Below are positions 52,160 to 61,334 of a stretch of DNA of 64,000 nucleotides, one piece after another (within the stretch, counting starts at the first letter, position 1; each line of letters opens with the position of its first letter). A program made the position numbers and the translations under genes. Below the pieces are notes generated by a model. It did no database searches and had not been told where the DNA came from. It saw nothing but the letters and a program-made list of their open reading frames with translations. Origin of the DNA: Rhizobacter terrae (GTDB taxonomy: Bacteria > Pseudomonadota > Gammaproteobacteria > Burkholderiales > Burkholderiaceae_C); contig NZ_QUSW01000007.1 in NCBI RefSeq assembly GCF_003852895.1, positions 62,001 to 126,000 on the forward strand, given 5' to 3'.

Positions 52160-53428
52160 TCAGCGGGAAGCCGCCGACCCGGCAGCCGACGCGGCCGAGG
52201 CGGAAGCGGCAGGCCTGGACGCGGCGCTCGCCGACCAGGGCACCGGCTTCACCGGCCCTGGCCCGCGCAACTTCTGGAAGCCGTCCACCATCACCTGCTC
52301 GCCGGGCTTGATGCCTTCGAGCACCACCCACTGCCCGCCTTGTGCGGAGCCCACCTTCACCGGACGCGGCGAGACCTTGCCGTCTGCGCCCACCACCATC
52401 ACCGTGTCGCCCTGGTTGGAGCGGTTCACCGCCTGCTGCGGCAAGGTGATGGCGTTGTCCACCTGCGCCTGCTCCAGCCGCACGCGCACGTACATGCCCG
52501 GCAGCAGCAGGCCATCGTTGTTGGGCACTTCGGCGCGCAGCGTGATCTGGCCCGAGGTCGGGTCCACGGTCAGGTCGGAGAACAGCAGCTTGCCAGCCTG
52601 GCCGTACTCGGTGCCGTCGTCCAGCACCACGCGCACGCTGGCGGACTCCGTGCCCGCTGCGCGCTTGAGCTGTCCGCCGGCCAGCGCACGGCGCAGCTTC
52701 AGCACGTCCGTGGTGGACTGCGTGAAGTTCACGTACATCGGATTGATCTGCTGCACCACCGCGAGCTGCGTGGCTTCGCCCTGTCCCACCAGCGCCCCTT
52801 CGGTGACCAGCGCGCGGCCGATGCGCCCGCTGATGGGCGAAGTGACGTTGGCATAGCCCAGGTTGATCTGCGCCGTCTGCACCGCGGCCTGCCCGGCGGC
52901 GACGTCGGCCTGCGCGGACTTCTGCGCGGCCACTGCGTTCACATAGTCCTGCTTGCTGATGGCGTTGGCTTCCATCAGCGGCTTGTAGCGCTCGGCCTGC
53001 GCAGCGGCCTGTGTCAGGTTGGCTTGTGCGCGGGCGAGGCTCGCCTGGGCGCTCATCGAGGCGGCGCGGTAAGGCGCGGGGTCGATTTGAAACAGCGGCT
53101 GGCCGGCACGCACGTCGCTGCCTTCACGGAACAGGCGCTTTTGCAGGATGCCCGCCGCACGGGCGCGCACCTGCGCCACGCGCGAGGCTTCGAGCCGGCC
53201 GGGCAATTCGGTCTGCAGGCCCACCTCGTGCGGCGCGGCCACGACCACGCCGACTTCCGGTGGCGGCATGCCGCCGCCCGGGGCGCCGCCGCCGGCCGCC
53301 TGGTCCTTGTTGCCGCAGGCGACGAGCAGCGCGGCCGTGCAGGCCAGTGCGATGGTCAAGCGGTGGTTGGAACGGACGCCTGAAAACGACGGCGCCAAAG
53401 AAGCATCGGTCTGGCCAGACACAGACAT
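52160..53428 (-). CDS. RND efflux periplasmic adaptor subunit (AcrA type)
   Basis: A 422-residue membrane fusion protein. Lipobox LLVAC is at about residue 34; the biotinyl-lipoyl half motifs (RARAAGILQKRLFREGSDV and GYANVTSPISGRIGRALVTE) flank a helical hairpin. The C-terminus is Ala/Ser-rich. The ATG at 53428 follows GAGGG; further upstream in-frame starts exist. It bridges the pump and the outer membrane channel. Confidence 0.94.
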   Translation of the reverse strand: MSVSGQTDASLAPSFSGVRSNHRLTIALACTAALLVACGNKDQAAGGGAPGGGMPPPEVGVVVAAPHEVGLQTELPGRLEASRVAQVRARAAGILQKRLFREGSDVRAGQPLFQIDPAPYRAASMSAQASLARAQANLTQAAAQAERYKPLMEANAISKQDYVNAVAAQKSAQADVAAGQAAVQTAQINLGYANVTSPISGRIGRALVTEGALVGQGEATQLAVVQQINPMYVNFTQSTTDVLKLRRALAGGQLKRAAGTESASVRVVLDDGTEYGQAGKLLFSDLTVDPTSGQITLRAEVPNNDGLLLPGMYVRVRLEQAQVDNAITLPQQAVNRSNQGDTVMVVGADGKVSPRPVKVGSAQGGQWVVLEGIKPGEQVMVDGFQKLRGPGPVKPVPWSASAASRPAASASAASAAGSAASR

Positions 53429-53617
53429 GCGCAAACCCTCGAGGTGGTCGGCGCCCGGACTTGGCGCCATGGAAAGATTGTTGGTGGACGCGGCTCGCAC
53501 GCGTCCGAGCGCGCAGACTATCGCAAGGAGATTCTGGTCCGTTCCTCGGGGTCTTTGCCAGTCATCAGTGCGAAATACGGCGCCTGGATGCGATGGCGCC
53601 GTGGTTTCATCCAGGTT

Positions 53618-54019
53618 TCAGACAAACCACACGTTGTGCACGTGCTGCGTGTCCATGTACTCCTTCACCTCGGCGATCCTGCCGTCGCGCACGGTGATGA
53701 GCGCGTGGTATTCGTTCTCGTAGACCCGGCCGTTCGCCAGTTCGCCGTAGGAATGCACCTCCAGCGCCACCTTGTCCCCTTCGGCGATGAGGCTGTCCAC
53801 CGACATGCGCAGGCCGCGAGGCATCTGCGCCGTCATGGCCTTGAACATGCGCGCCATCTCCGGCTTGGTGTGCCAGCCGACGGTGTTGTTGCTGCCGGCC
53901 TTGCCCGCGATCCAGAAGCGCGAGTCCTCGGCCATGGTGTCGAGCACGCCGTCGATGTCGTTCGCGTCGAAGCGCTCGTAGAAGCGGCGGGCGACTTGCT
54001 TGTTGAGTTCCGTGTTCAT
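53618..54019 (-). CDS. SnoaL/NTF2-like protein
   Basis: A 133-residue protein of the NTF2-like fold: N-terminal helix (QVARRFYERFDANDIDGVLD), DDSRFWIAG-like strand, GDKVALEVHSYGELANGRVYENEY and a final strand with TQHVHNVWF. The preferred ATG at 54019 follows GGAAAGG; a GTG three codons earlier (54028) is in frame. Homologues are ketosteroid-isomerase-like or ligand-binding proteins. Substrate unknown. Convergent with nothing nearby; transcribed alone. Confidence 0.82.
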   Translation of the reverse strand: MNTELNKQVARRFYERFDANDIDGVLDTMAEDSRFWIAGKAGSNNTVGWHTKPEMARMFKAMTAQMPRGLRMSVDSLIAEGDKVALEVHSYGELANGRVYENEYHALITVRDGRIAEVKEYMDTQHVHNVWFV

Positions 54020-54097
54020 CGAATGCACCTTTCCAGTCAGTTTTCAAAGGGAGGGTGGTCCCATTGAAATTGCTAGAGCGCACTCGATGTCAAGCGC

Positions 54098-54577
54098 TCA
54101 TTTCGGCTCGAAGCGGCTGACCAGCATCAGCGGCATGTTGCGGGCACGGTCCGTTCCCACGCCATAGGCCAGGAAGTCGGCATACACCTCGATCGCGCCG
54201 CCGGGCCTGGCGTCGGTGTTCAGGTCGGCCACGAGCACGTCCTGCACCCAGGCGGTGAGGTCGTGGCCGCCGTCGGACCTCAGGCGGATGCAGTGCTCCA
54301 CCGGCGCCTTCTGCAGGAAGTCCGGCTGGCCCATCGCCTCGAGGATGGCCTGCAGCGCCTGCGTGTTGCACCTGGCCGGCGCTTCCACGAGCTTGGCAAC
54401 GAAGCGAACGTGCCGCGGCTGCACCAGCGTGATGCCGGGCTCTTCGTCCTTGGTGGCCTTGTCGAACTGGGCGAAGACCTCGTCCAGCTGGATGGCGTCG
54501 TGCGTGGGCGCCTCCTGCGCGAAGCAGGGCGCGACGGCGAACCAGGCGGCCAGGGCAGCGACGAAGGGGCGGAACAT
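54098..54577 (-). CDS. Exported protein of unknown function
   Basis: A 159-residue protein with a signal peptide (FVAALAAWFAVAPCFAQ) and a mature part that starts with an acidic helix (LDEVFAQFDKATKDEE). One Cys pair (RCNTQ and EHCIRL) could form a disulfide. ALKLVEAPAR-like and AIEVYADFLAYG segments do not match a family I recognise. It is divergent from the XRE/cupin regulator gene at 54714. Confidence 0.7.
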   Translation of the reverse strand: MFRPFVAALAAWFAVAPCFAQEAPTHDAIQLDEVFAQFDKATKDEEPGITLVQPRHVRFVAKLVEAPARCNTQALQAILEAMGQPDFLQKAPVEHCIRLRSDGGHDLTAWVQDVLVADLNTDARPGGAIEVYADFLAYGVGTDRARNMPLMLVSRFEPK

Positions 54578-54713
54578 GAAGCAAGCGTAGGCCGATCGGC
54601 GGGGTGGGCTCAATGGCCGATGCGGCCCAAACCATGGCAAAGGGGGCCACGCCGGCGGGCGCACTCCGCACGTTAATCTCCTTTGGTGGAGGAATTTCTC
54701 TTATAGTGGACGA

Positions 54714-55298
54714 ATGGACATCGAAGCCGTCATCGCCCAGCGCCTGAAGACCTTGCGGACCGAGCGGGGCTGGTCGCTGGACGAACTGGCCCAGCACTCC
54801 GGCGTGAGCCGCGCCATGATTTCCCGCATCGAGCGGCAGGAAGCCAGCCCCACGGCAGGCTTGTTGTCCAAGCTGGCCGATGCGCTGGCGGTGACGCTGT
54901 CGGGCCTGATGAGCGGGCCGCAGGCGCCGCGGCATCAGGTCAGCCGGCGCGATGCGCAGCCGCAGTGGCGCGACCCGCAGACCGGCTACCTGCGCCGGCT
55001 GGTCTCACCAGCCGGCGGCGAACACGACACCGACATCGTTGCCATCGACCTGCCGGCCGGCGCCAAGGTGCGCTACGACGCGCACACCGCGCCCTATGAA
55101 CAGCAGGTTCTGCTGCTTCAAGGGCGGTTGCGCCTGACGGTGGGCGGCGAGGCACTGGAACTGAACCCTGGCGACTGCACCCGCATGCCGCTGGATGCCG
55201 ACCACATCTTCGAGAACCCCGGCCAGGGCACCGCGCACTACCTCGTCGTCGTGCGCAAGGCCCATTCGCCGCATCACCCGCCTGGAGTGCCCCGATGA
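54714..55298 (+). CDS. XRE family regulator with C-terminal cupin domain
   Basis: A 194-residue regulator with an N-terminal helix-turn-helix (RGWSLDELAQHSGVSRAMIS, residues about 18-37) and a C-terminal cupin (about 105-185, LNPGDCTRMPLDADHIFENP). Such proteins sense small ligands and control amino-acid or amine metabolism. The upstream region has tandem TTTGGTGGA and TATAGTGGA motifs (about 54682-54708) that may be autoregulatory sites. Its last 4 bases overlap the GNAT gene start, so the two are coupled. Confidence 0.9.
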   Translation: MDIEAVIAQRLKTLRTERGWSLDELAQHSGVSRAMISRIERQEASPTAGLLSKLADALAVTLSGLMSGPQAPRHQVSRRDAQPQWRDPQTGYLRRLVSPAGGEHDTDIVAIDLPAGAKVRYDAHTAPYEQQVLLLQGRLRLTVGGEALELNPGDCTRMPLDADHIFENPGQGTAHYLVVVRKAHSPHHPPGVPR

Positions 55299-55762
55299 AC
55301 CCTGCCCCGCGCATCGCGCCCGAACGCGCCGACCAGCCCGACGTGGTCGCGCTGATCGAAGCGCTGGATGCCTACCAGAAGCCCATGTACCCGGCGGAGA
55401 GCCACCATGGCGTGGACATCGCCACGCTGATGCAGCCCAACGTGCTGTTCGTGGTGGCGCGCGATGAACACGGCAGCGCCGTCGGCTGTGCCGGACTGAT
55501 GCTGGCCGACGGCTACGGCGAGATCAAGCGCATGTACGTGGACCCGGCGAGCCGCGGTCGCGGACTGGGCCGGGCCTTGCTGGATGCGTTGGAGGCCATG
55601 GCCTTGGCGCGCGGCTGCACGCTGCTGCGCCTGGAGACCGGCCCCAAGCAGCCCGAGGCACTGCGCACCTACGAGCGCCAGGGCTTCGTGCGGCGGGGGC
55701 CGTTCGCCGACTACTGGGACGACCCGCACAGCGTCTTCATGGAGAAGGCGCTGGTCGGGTAG
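55295..55762 (+). CDS. GNAT family N-acetyltransferase
   Basis: A 155-residue acetyltransferase. The acetyl-CoA-binding motif A is in IKRMYVDPASRGRGLGRALL (about residues 75-94), and motif B ends YERQGFVRRGPF. It overlaps the XRE/cupin regulator gene by 4 bases (ATGA), which suggests the regulator and enzyme act on the same small molecule. The acceptor is unknown. Confidence 0.9.
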   Translation: MNPAPRIAPERADQPDVVALIEALDAYQKPMYPAESHHGVDIATLMQPNVLFVVARDEHGSAVGCAGLMLADGYGEIKRMYVDPASRGRGLGRALLDALEAMALARGCTLLRLETGPKQPEALRTYERQGFVRRGPFADYWDDPHSVFMEKALVG

Positions 55763-55774
55763 TCCCGGCTGGCC

Positions 55775-56728
55775 TTACTTCACCGGCGCGTAGTCCACCG
55801 GCACGTAGCTGTAGCCCTTGCCCTCGCGGAGCAGGTGGCCGATGCCCGGGAAGGGCAGGTGCGCCACGCCCACCAGGTAGCCCTGCTTGGCAGCTTCGGC
55901 GAAGGCCTTCTTGCGCTCCTTCGCTGCGGACTTGGAGTCGCTGTCGAACTGGATGGTCACCTCAGGCCGCTGGAACTGCACCGCGGGCACGTGCATCAGG
56001 TCGCCCCACAGCACGAGCTTCTGGCCCTGAGACTCCACCGTGTAGACCGTGTGGCCCGCGGTGTGGCCGTAGGTGCTCACCGCCTTGACGCCCGGCACGA
56101 GATCGGTGTTGCCGGTGAAGGACTTGAACTTGCCGGCCGCGACGTACGGGTTCAGCGAGGCCTGGGCGCCCTTGAAGAAGCCCTTCATCGCCTCGGGCGC
56201 CTTGTCCAGGTTGGCCTGGCTCAGCCAGAAGTCGGCGTCATGCTGGTCGGCGCGCACGACGGCGTTCGGGAACGCCAGCTTGTCGCCGCTCATCAGGCCG
56301 CCCACGTGGTCGAAGTGCATGTGGGTGATGTAGATCTCGTCCACCTGCTCGGGCTGGTAGCCCGCGGCCTTCAGGTTGTTGACGATGCCGCCCAGCGTCG
56401 GGCCGCCGAGTGCGCCCGTGCCGGTGTCGATGAGCACCAGCTTGCTGCCGGTGTTCACCAGGAAGGCATTCACCGAGGTCGGCACCGGCTCCTTCTGGAA
56501 GCGCTGCGCGAGCATCTTCGTGACGTCATCCTTCTTGACGTTGGTGAGCAGCTCGGTGGGCTTGAGGTCGATGGCGCCATCGAACAGCGCGGTGACCTCG
56601 AAGTCGCCGAGCATCATGCGGTAGTAACCGGGCGCCTGGGTCTTGACCATCGGGGCTTCGGCGTGGGCAGCGTGCGCGAACGCCAGGGCGCCGGCCAGGG
56701 CCAGCAGCCCATGATTGATGCGGTTCAT
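55775..56728 (-). CDS. Exported metallo-beta-lactamase fold hydrolase
   Basis: A 317-residue protein with a signal peptide ending AHAAHA (about residue 23) and the zinc motif ITHMHFDHVGG (about 135), followed by the downstream metal His in YGHTAGHTVY (about 225) and a C-terminal VGVAHLPFPGIGHL. This pattern fits the AHL-lactonase-like/SMB group of MBL-fold enzymes. Location is periplasmic. A lactonase or hydrolase activity is likely; substrate unknown. Confidence 0.88.
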   Translation of the reverse strand: MNRINHGLLALAGALAFAHAAHAEAPMVKTQAPGYYRMMLGDFEVTALFDGAIDLKPTELLTNVKKDDVTKMLAQRFQKEPVPTSVNAFLVNTGSKLVLIDTGTGALGGPTLGGIVNNLKAAGYQPEQVDEIYITHMHFDHVGGLMSGDKLAFPNAVVRADQHDADFWLSQANLDKAPEAMKGFFKGAQASLNPYVAAGKFKSFTGNTDLVPGVKAVSTYGHTAGHTVYTVESQGQKLVLWGDLMHVPAVQFQRPEVTIQFDSDSKSAAKERKKAFAEAAKQGYLVGVAHLPFPGIGHLLREGKGYSYVPVDYAPVK

Positions 56729-56826
56729 TGGGATTCCTCCAGGGACTGTTGCGTGACTGTTGCGTTTGTGAGCGGCGCGAAGAATAGGGGCGGAGGGTTT
56801 CCCCTTGTCTCGGTAGGGGCGGGGTG

Positions 56827-57408
56827 TCAGACCCCGGCCTTGGCCAGCACCACCACCGACACGCCGCGTGCCGGCGCCACGCCGTCGCCGTTCTGGTACG
56901 AGTGCGGCAGGTTGCCCGGGAAGGCCAGCACGTCGCCGGTGTTCAGCGCGTAGCGTTCGCCGGCCACCATCAGGTTCACGCGACCGTCGATGCAGGTGAA
57001 GAACTCGCGCGTGCCCGGCAGGTGCGGCGTGCCGCCCATCACCGCGCCGGGGGCGAAGTCCATCACTTCCATCATCTCGTCGGGCACGGGCTCGGGGACC
57101 AGCGGCCGGATGGTGACGCCGCGGCCCTTGGTGTGCGTGGCGACCTCGTCGGCATTCCAGCGGCGGACCATGGCGCGCGGCGAGGCGAGCAGCTCATCGA
57201 TGGGCACGCCCAGGGCGCCGGCCACCTTGACCAGCACAGACAGCGACGGGTTGCCCTCGCCCGATTCCAGGTTGGCGATGGTGGAGCGTGGCACCGCCGC
57301 GGCCTTGGCCAGGCCGTCCTGCGTGAGCGAGCGGGTGTGGCGCAGGCTCACCAGGTTGCGGGCGAGGTGGGCGGCGGTCTTGTTGTCGGTGGATTCGGAA
57401 TCGGCCAT
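56827..57408 (-). CDS. XRE family regulator with C-terminal cupin domain
   Basis: A 193-residue regulator with an N-terminal helix-turn-helix (SLTQDGLAKAAAVPRSTIAN, about residues 27-46) and a cupin ligand domain (about 110-185, ALNTGDVLAFPGNLPHSYQN). The ATG at 57408 is preferred over the frame from 57468. It is divergent from the SDR-QueA-like gene pair with a 127-base spacer, which is the obvious target. Confidence 0.88.
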   Translation of the reverse strand: MADSESTDNKTAAHLARNLVSLRHTRSLTQDGLAKAAAVPRSTIANLESGEGNPSLSVLVKVAGALGVPIDELLASPRAMVRRWNADEVATHTKGRGVTIRPLVPEPVPDEMMEVMDFAPGAVMGGTPHLPGTREFFTCIDGRVNLMVAGERYALNTGDVLAFPGNLPHSYQNGDGVAPARGVSVVVLAKAGV

Positions 57409-57535
57409 GGCGCGGATTCTGCGCTGGGCGTGTCCGCCACGCCAACCTTCTGCCAATCCGCTGGACAAGCGCCTCGCCGCGCAAGGAGCCGATCTCCATC
57501 ATCACCCCATCGCAGTCAAAGACATCGGAGATCAC

Positions 57536-58237
57536 ATGAACACCCTCAAGAACCTTCGCGTGGCCGTCACCGGCGGCACTTCGGGACTGGGCCTCGCCCT
57601 CGTCGAGGCGCTGCACAAACAAGGCGCCAAGGTCGCCTTCATCGCCCGCGATGCGCGGCGCGTGGGGGCGCTGGCCTCGCGCCTGCCGGGCACCCACGGC
57701 ATCGTCGGCGACGTGTCGTGGAAGCTCACCACGCACGCGCTGGCCATCCAGGTCAACTCGGCGCTGGGCGGGCTGGACGTGCTCATCCACAACGCCTCCA
57801 GCCTCGGCCCCGTGCCACTCGCACCGCTGGCCGACACCGAGTGCGAGGACTTCGAGGCCGCGCTCGCGGCCAACGTGGTCGGGCCGTTCCGGCTCACCAA
57901 GGCCTTGCTCGGCTCGCTCGCGTCGTCGGCCCGTGAAGGCCGCACGGCGCTGGTGGTGAACATCACGAGCGATGCCGCCGTGTCGGCCTACCCGAACTGG
58001 GGTGCCTACGGCGCGAGCAAGGCCGCGTTGGCGCACATGAGCCGCATCTGGGACGAGGAACTGCGTGAGCACGGCGTGCGCGTGATCGCCCACGACCCCG
58101 GCGACATGGACACGCCCATGCATGCCCTGGCCCTGCCCGACGCGGACCCCGCCACGCTCAAGCGGCCGGCGATGTCGGCCGAGGAACTGATCGAACGCAT
58201 CCGCCACATCGTGGCGAAGGAGGAGGTGACCGTATGA
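57536..58237 (+). CDS. Short-chain dehydrogenase/reductase
   Basis: A 233-residue SDR. The cofactor motif is GGTSGLGLALVEAL (about residue 14), Ser lies in VVNITSDAA and Tyr-x-x-x-Lys in WGAYGASKAAL. It overlaps the following QueA-like gene by 4 bases (ATGA), so the two proteins are made in fixed ratio. The cupin-type regulator encoded divergently probably controls them. Confidence 0.9.
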   Translation: MNTLKNLRVAVTGGTSGLGLALVEALHKQGAKVAFIARDARRVGALASRLPGTHGIVGDVSWKLTTHALAIQVNSALGGLDVLIHNASSLGPVPLAPLADTECEDFEAALAANVVGPFRLTKALLGSLASSAREGRTALVVNITSDAAVSAYPNWGAYGASKAALAHMSRIWDEELREHGVRVIAHDPGDMDTPMHALALPDADPATLKRPAMSAEELIERIRHIVAKEEVTV

Positions 58238-59292
58238 AAGCCGCCCATGTGCCCAGCCAGCGTCCGCGCGACGCGAAGCTGTTGGTGGTGGATTCGCAAG
58301 GTGGATTGCGGCATGCGCCGCGGGCCGAGCTGGCCGGGTTCCTGCAACCCGGCGACGTGCTCGTGGCCAACGATGCCGCCACCTTGCCGGCGAGCCTGAG
58401 CGGCCTGCATGCGCGCACGGGTCAATCGATCGAGGTTCGCCTGGCCGGCCGCCGATCGCTCGCGGTCGACGACGTGCGCGAGTTCACCGCCATCGTGTTC
58501 GGCGCGGGGGACTTCCACACCCGCACCGAAGACCGCGCGTTGCCACCCGAGCTTCGCGCGGGCGACGTGCTTCGCCTGGGGCCCTTGACCGCCACCGTGC
58601 TGCGGCTGCTGGACCATCCGCGCCTCATCGCCTTGCGCTTCGAGGGCGTGGTGGACGACATCTGGGCCGGCATCGCGCGGCACGGCAAACCCATCCAGTA
58701 CGCGCACGTCGGAGAGCCGCTGGCACTGTGGGATGTGTGGACCCGTGTGGCCGCATTGCCCGTGGCCTTCGAGCCGCCGTCGGCCGGCTTCGTGATCGAC
58801 TGGCGCCTTCTGTCGGCACTGAAGGCACGCGGCGTGGTGTTCGCCACGCTTACGCATGCGGCCGGCATTTCGTCGACGGGCGACGAGGTGCTCGACCGGC
58901 GGCTGCCGCTGGACGAGCCCTATCACCTGCCGGCGGCCACGGTGCGCGCGGTGACTCAGGCGAGGCAGCGTGGCGGGCGTGTGATCGCGCTGGGCACGAC
59001 GGTCGCCCGCGCGCTGGAGCACGCGGCCTCACGGCCCGGCGGCTTGCGTGCGGGCGAAGGCCTGGCGGATCAGCGGCTGGGGCCGCAGACCCAGCTGCGC
59101 GTGGTCGACGGCATCGTGAGCGGCACGCACGAACCAGGCACCAGCCACTTCGAACTGCTGCGGGCGTTCACGAGCGATGCGGTGCTGTACCGCGCCACCG
59201 ATGCGCTGGAGCGCCAGGGCTACCTGACGCATGAGTTCGGCGACTCGGTGCTGATCGAGCGTGAGCCTGCCAAGGTGGCGTTGGCGGCATGA
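58234..59292 (+). CDS. QueA paralogue (SAM:tRNA ribosyltransferase-isomerase family)
   Basis: A 352-residue member of the QueA family, recognised by GDVLVANDAATLPASL, HGKPIQYAHV (as GRPIQYAHV in QueA) and the C-terminal GEGLADQRLGPQTQLRVVDG and HFELLRAFTS blocks. True QueA transfers a ribosyl group from SAM to preQ1 in tRNA. Here the usual LHVGAGTFxPV block reads LTHAAGISSTGDEV, and several N-terminal QueA features are missing, so it is a divergent paralogue. Pairing with an SDR gene and a cupin regulator, rather than with tgt, suggests a different substrate. Function unknown. Confidence 0.8.
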   Translation: MKAAHVPSQRPRDAKLLVVDSQGGLRHAPRAELAGFLQPGDVLVANDAATLPASLSGLHARTGQSIEVRLAGRRSLAVDDVREFTAIVFGAGDFHTRTEDRALPPELRAGDVLRLGPLTATVLRLLDHPRLIALRFEGVVDDIWAGIARHGKPIQYAHVGEPLALWDVWTRVAALPVAFEPPSAGFVIDWRLLSALKARGVVFATLTHAAGISSTGDEVLDRRLPLDEPYHLPAATVRAVTQARQRGGRVIALGTTVARALEHAASRPGGLRAGEGLADQRLGPQTQLRVVDGIVSGTHEPGTSHFELLRAFTSDAVLYRATDALERQGYLTHEFGDSVLIEREPAKVALAA

Positions 59293-59335
59293 TCCGAGGG
59301 TGTCACGCTTGCCTCGTCGCGTGTTCGCCCGGAGG

Positions 59336-60433
59336 CTATGGAACCGCAAGCTCCGCGATTTGACCGGCTCCGAACGCCACCAGGGAGTTCCGCGCCGGGT
59401 GAAGCAGGCGCGCAGTGAAGCCGGGCAACTCGGCCAGCTGGGTGCGGGACGCGATGTCCCACACGGTGGTTCCGGTCGGTGTCGCAGCGTACAGGCGTGT
59501 GCCATCGCTGAACAGTTCGAGGACGCCGCCTGCATGGACTTCCATCGGCCAGCGCTCGCCCGGCGAGCGTTTGTCTTGCGTCACGTCGATGATGCGCACG
59601 CCAGGCCCCTGGCCCGCTTCCGAGAATTCTTCTTCGTCCCAATCGGCCAGTCCCCAAAGCGCCAGATGTTGTTCGTTGATCCAGCAGGCGGGAATGGTCC
59701 AGTCGTCACGATAGATGAGTTCGACGATTGAGGCGCCGTCTTCGCTCTCCCACGGATTCGAACCCAGCCAGTCCTGCACCGACCAGACTCGAGGTATTGC
59801 AACCGGCTGCCAGACCCAGCCGTCATCGAACAAGCGGGTTCCTTTCGGGCTAAGTCGAAGACGCCCATGGAAATAGTCGAGGTAGTGCTCAGGCCGGCCG
59901 CTGGTGGATGACCAAGGAGCGATGTGGCGATCCGTCAGCGATCGGCCGGTTGCCGGGTCGGCTACATCGAGTCGATTCCAGTCGCTGCGGTGGATGAAGA
60001 CGTTGCGCTCCTCGAAGCGGGCAAAGCATGCACTGAAAGGCACGGTGTCTTCGTGGTAGTTCCCGCCGTCCAAGCGCATGGTGACCGTTCCGGAACCGAG
60101 ATCGACGACCGTTCCGTGGCGGCCGTGATCCGTGACGACGGCTGCGTATTGCCCATCCAGGGAGGCGTGCAATCGATGTGCGGGTGCACCGAAGTGGCTG
60201 CCGTCGTGGGCAGCCGTGAGCTCATGCAGTTCGACGGTGCACAGGCACGCCACAGTTCCGGCCTCGACGTTGATGCCCGTCAGAGCACCGTCGGCGGTCA
60301 ACACGAGCAGGTGGCCGTGTCTTGCCTGGATGGCGCAGGCATCCAGGATGGGGGCGCCGGTCCAGGTGACCGATCGCATGGGAAGTGCGAGCCCGTCGCG
60401 AACCTGAAGATGGCTTTGATGGATGGCGAGCAA
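59336..60433 (-). CDS. Beta-propeller-like protein of unknown function
   Basis: About 365 residues. Repeated segments such as LLVLTADGALTGINVEAG, YAAVVTDHGRHGTVVDL and RLYAATPTGTTVWDIASRTQ have the four-strand PQQ/WD-like pattern of a beta-propeller with a Trp- and Asp-rich surface. No signal peptide is evident. The start is uncertain: the frame is open far upstream, but the region before 60433 overlaps the esterase gene; TTG at 60433 is my best guess. It lies downstream of the esterase gene on the same strand. Not recognised further. Confidence 0.6.
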   Translation of the reverse strand: MLAIHQSHLQVRDGLALPMRSVTWTGAPILDACAIQARHGHLLVLTADGALTGINVEAGTVACLCTVELHELTAAHDGSHFGAPAHRLHASLDGQYAAVVTDHGRHGTVVDLGSGTVTMRLDGGNYHEDTVPFSACFARFEERNVFIHRSDWNRLDVADPATGRSLTDRHIAPWSSTSGRPEHYLDYFHGRLRLSPKGTRLFDDGWVWQPVAIPRVWSVQDWLGSNPWESEDGASIVELIYRDDWTIPACWINEQHLALWGLADWDEEEFSEAGQGPGVRIIDVTQDKRSPGERWPMEVHAGGVLELFSDGTRLYAATPTGTTVWDIASRTQLAELPGFTARLLHPARNSLVAFGAGQIAELAVP

Positions 60434-60494
60434 GAGGTGCCCTTTGATGAGTTTGACTGGTTCGATGCGGCAAGCCCTGGCGGCCTGACACCAC

Positions 60495-61334
60495 TCACGC
60501 AATCGCAATCGCAAACGCGATCGCGTCGGCGAATGCCGCAGGGATGATGCCGGTGTGGCTGCCCGGGTAGGACTGCTGCTGCATGTCGAGGCGAGCGTAG
60601 TGGCGTCCTTGGAGTACCTGGATGAAGCTGACATTGGCCTCGATGTTGCCCCCGGTGGCATAGGACATGTGCAGCCGGACGGGCAGTTCGGTGTACACCG
60701 TGGCATAGGCCTGATCCCAGGCGGAGACCGTGGAGGGCATGCAGCCGATGGAGGCGTCGCTGGACAGGTAGGCGCTGAAGTGATGGTCGGCCGGTGCCTG
60801 CGCGAAGAGCGCGTACAGCACGAAGCTGCCGCCATGCGAGTGGCCCAGCAGGACGCGCCGCGCCGGATCGCCGCCGATGGTGGTCTCGACGTAAGGCGTC
60901 AGTTCCCGGCGGATGAAATCGAGAAACGCCACCTCGCCGCCGCCATTGGGCGTGCAGAGGTTGACCGGCACGTAGTCGGTGTTGCGCAGTGCCCTCGAAT
61001 TGCCGATGCCGACGATGATGGCGTGGGCGTGGCTCGATTCGGCGATGTCGACCAGGATGTCGAACCAGGTGTCGCCATCCAGCGCGTACACGACCGGCAA
61101 CCCGCTGCGCGGCCCGGCGCTGGCGGGCGGCAGGTAGATGTTCAGCGGGTAGGTGTTGCCGTTGATGTTCGAGGTGATGCTTCGGGTGTCGAGCGAGCCC
61201 TGCATCGGCGGGGGCGGCGGCCCGCCTCCTCCTCCGCCGCAGCCGCCCAGCGCCACGCCCAAGAGTGCCAGGCCGGCTCGTTGCAACATGGCGCGCCTGC
61301 CTAATGCAGGAACCGTTCGATCAAGTGATGTCAT
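60495..61334 (-). CDS. Exported alpha/beta hydrolase esterase (EsteraseD-like)
   Basis: A 279-residue lipoprotein-type esterase. The signal segment ends LGVALGGC followed by a Gly/Pro-rich linker, giving a Cys-lipidated form. The nucleophile elbow is LLGHSHGG (about residue 162); a distal His lies in YPGSHTGI. The pattern matches the putative esterase (siderophore-esterase) group. Its ATG overlaps the stop of the upstream LysR gene (ATGA), so regulator and esterase are one unit, with the propeller-like gene downstream. Confidence 0.82.
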   Translation of the reverse strand: MTSLDRTVPALGRRAMLQRAGLALLGVALGGCGGGGGGPPPPPMQGSLDTRSITSNINGNTYPLNIYLPPASAGPRSGLPVVYALDGDTWFDILVDIAESSHAHAIIVGIGNSRALRNTDYVPVNLCTPNGGGEVAFLDFIRRELTPYVETTIGGDPARRVLLGHSHGGSFVLYALFAQAPADHHFSAYLSSDASIGCMPSTVSAWDQAYATVYTELPVRLHMSYATGGNIEANVSFIQVLQGRHYARLDMQQQSYPGSHTGIIPAAFADAIAFAIAIA

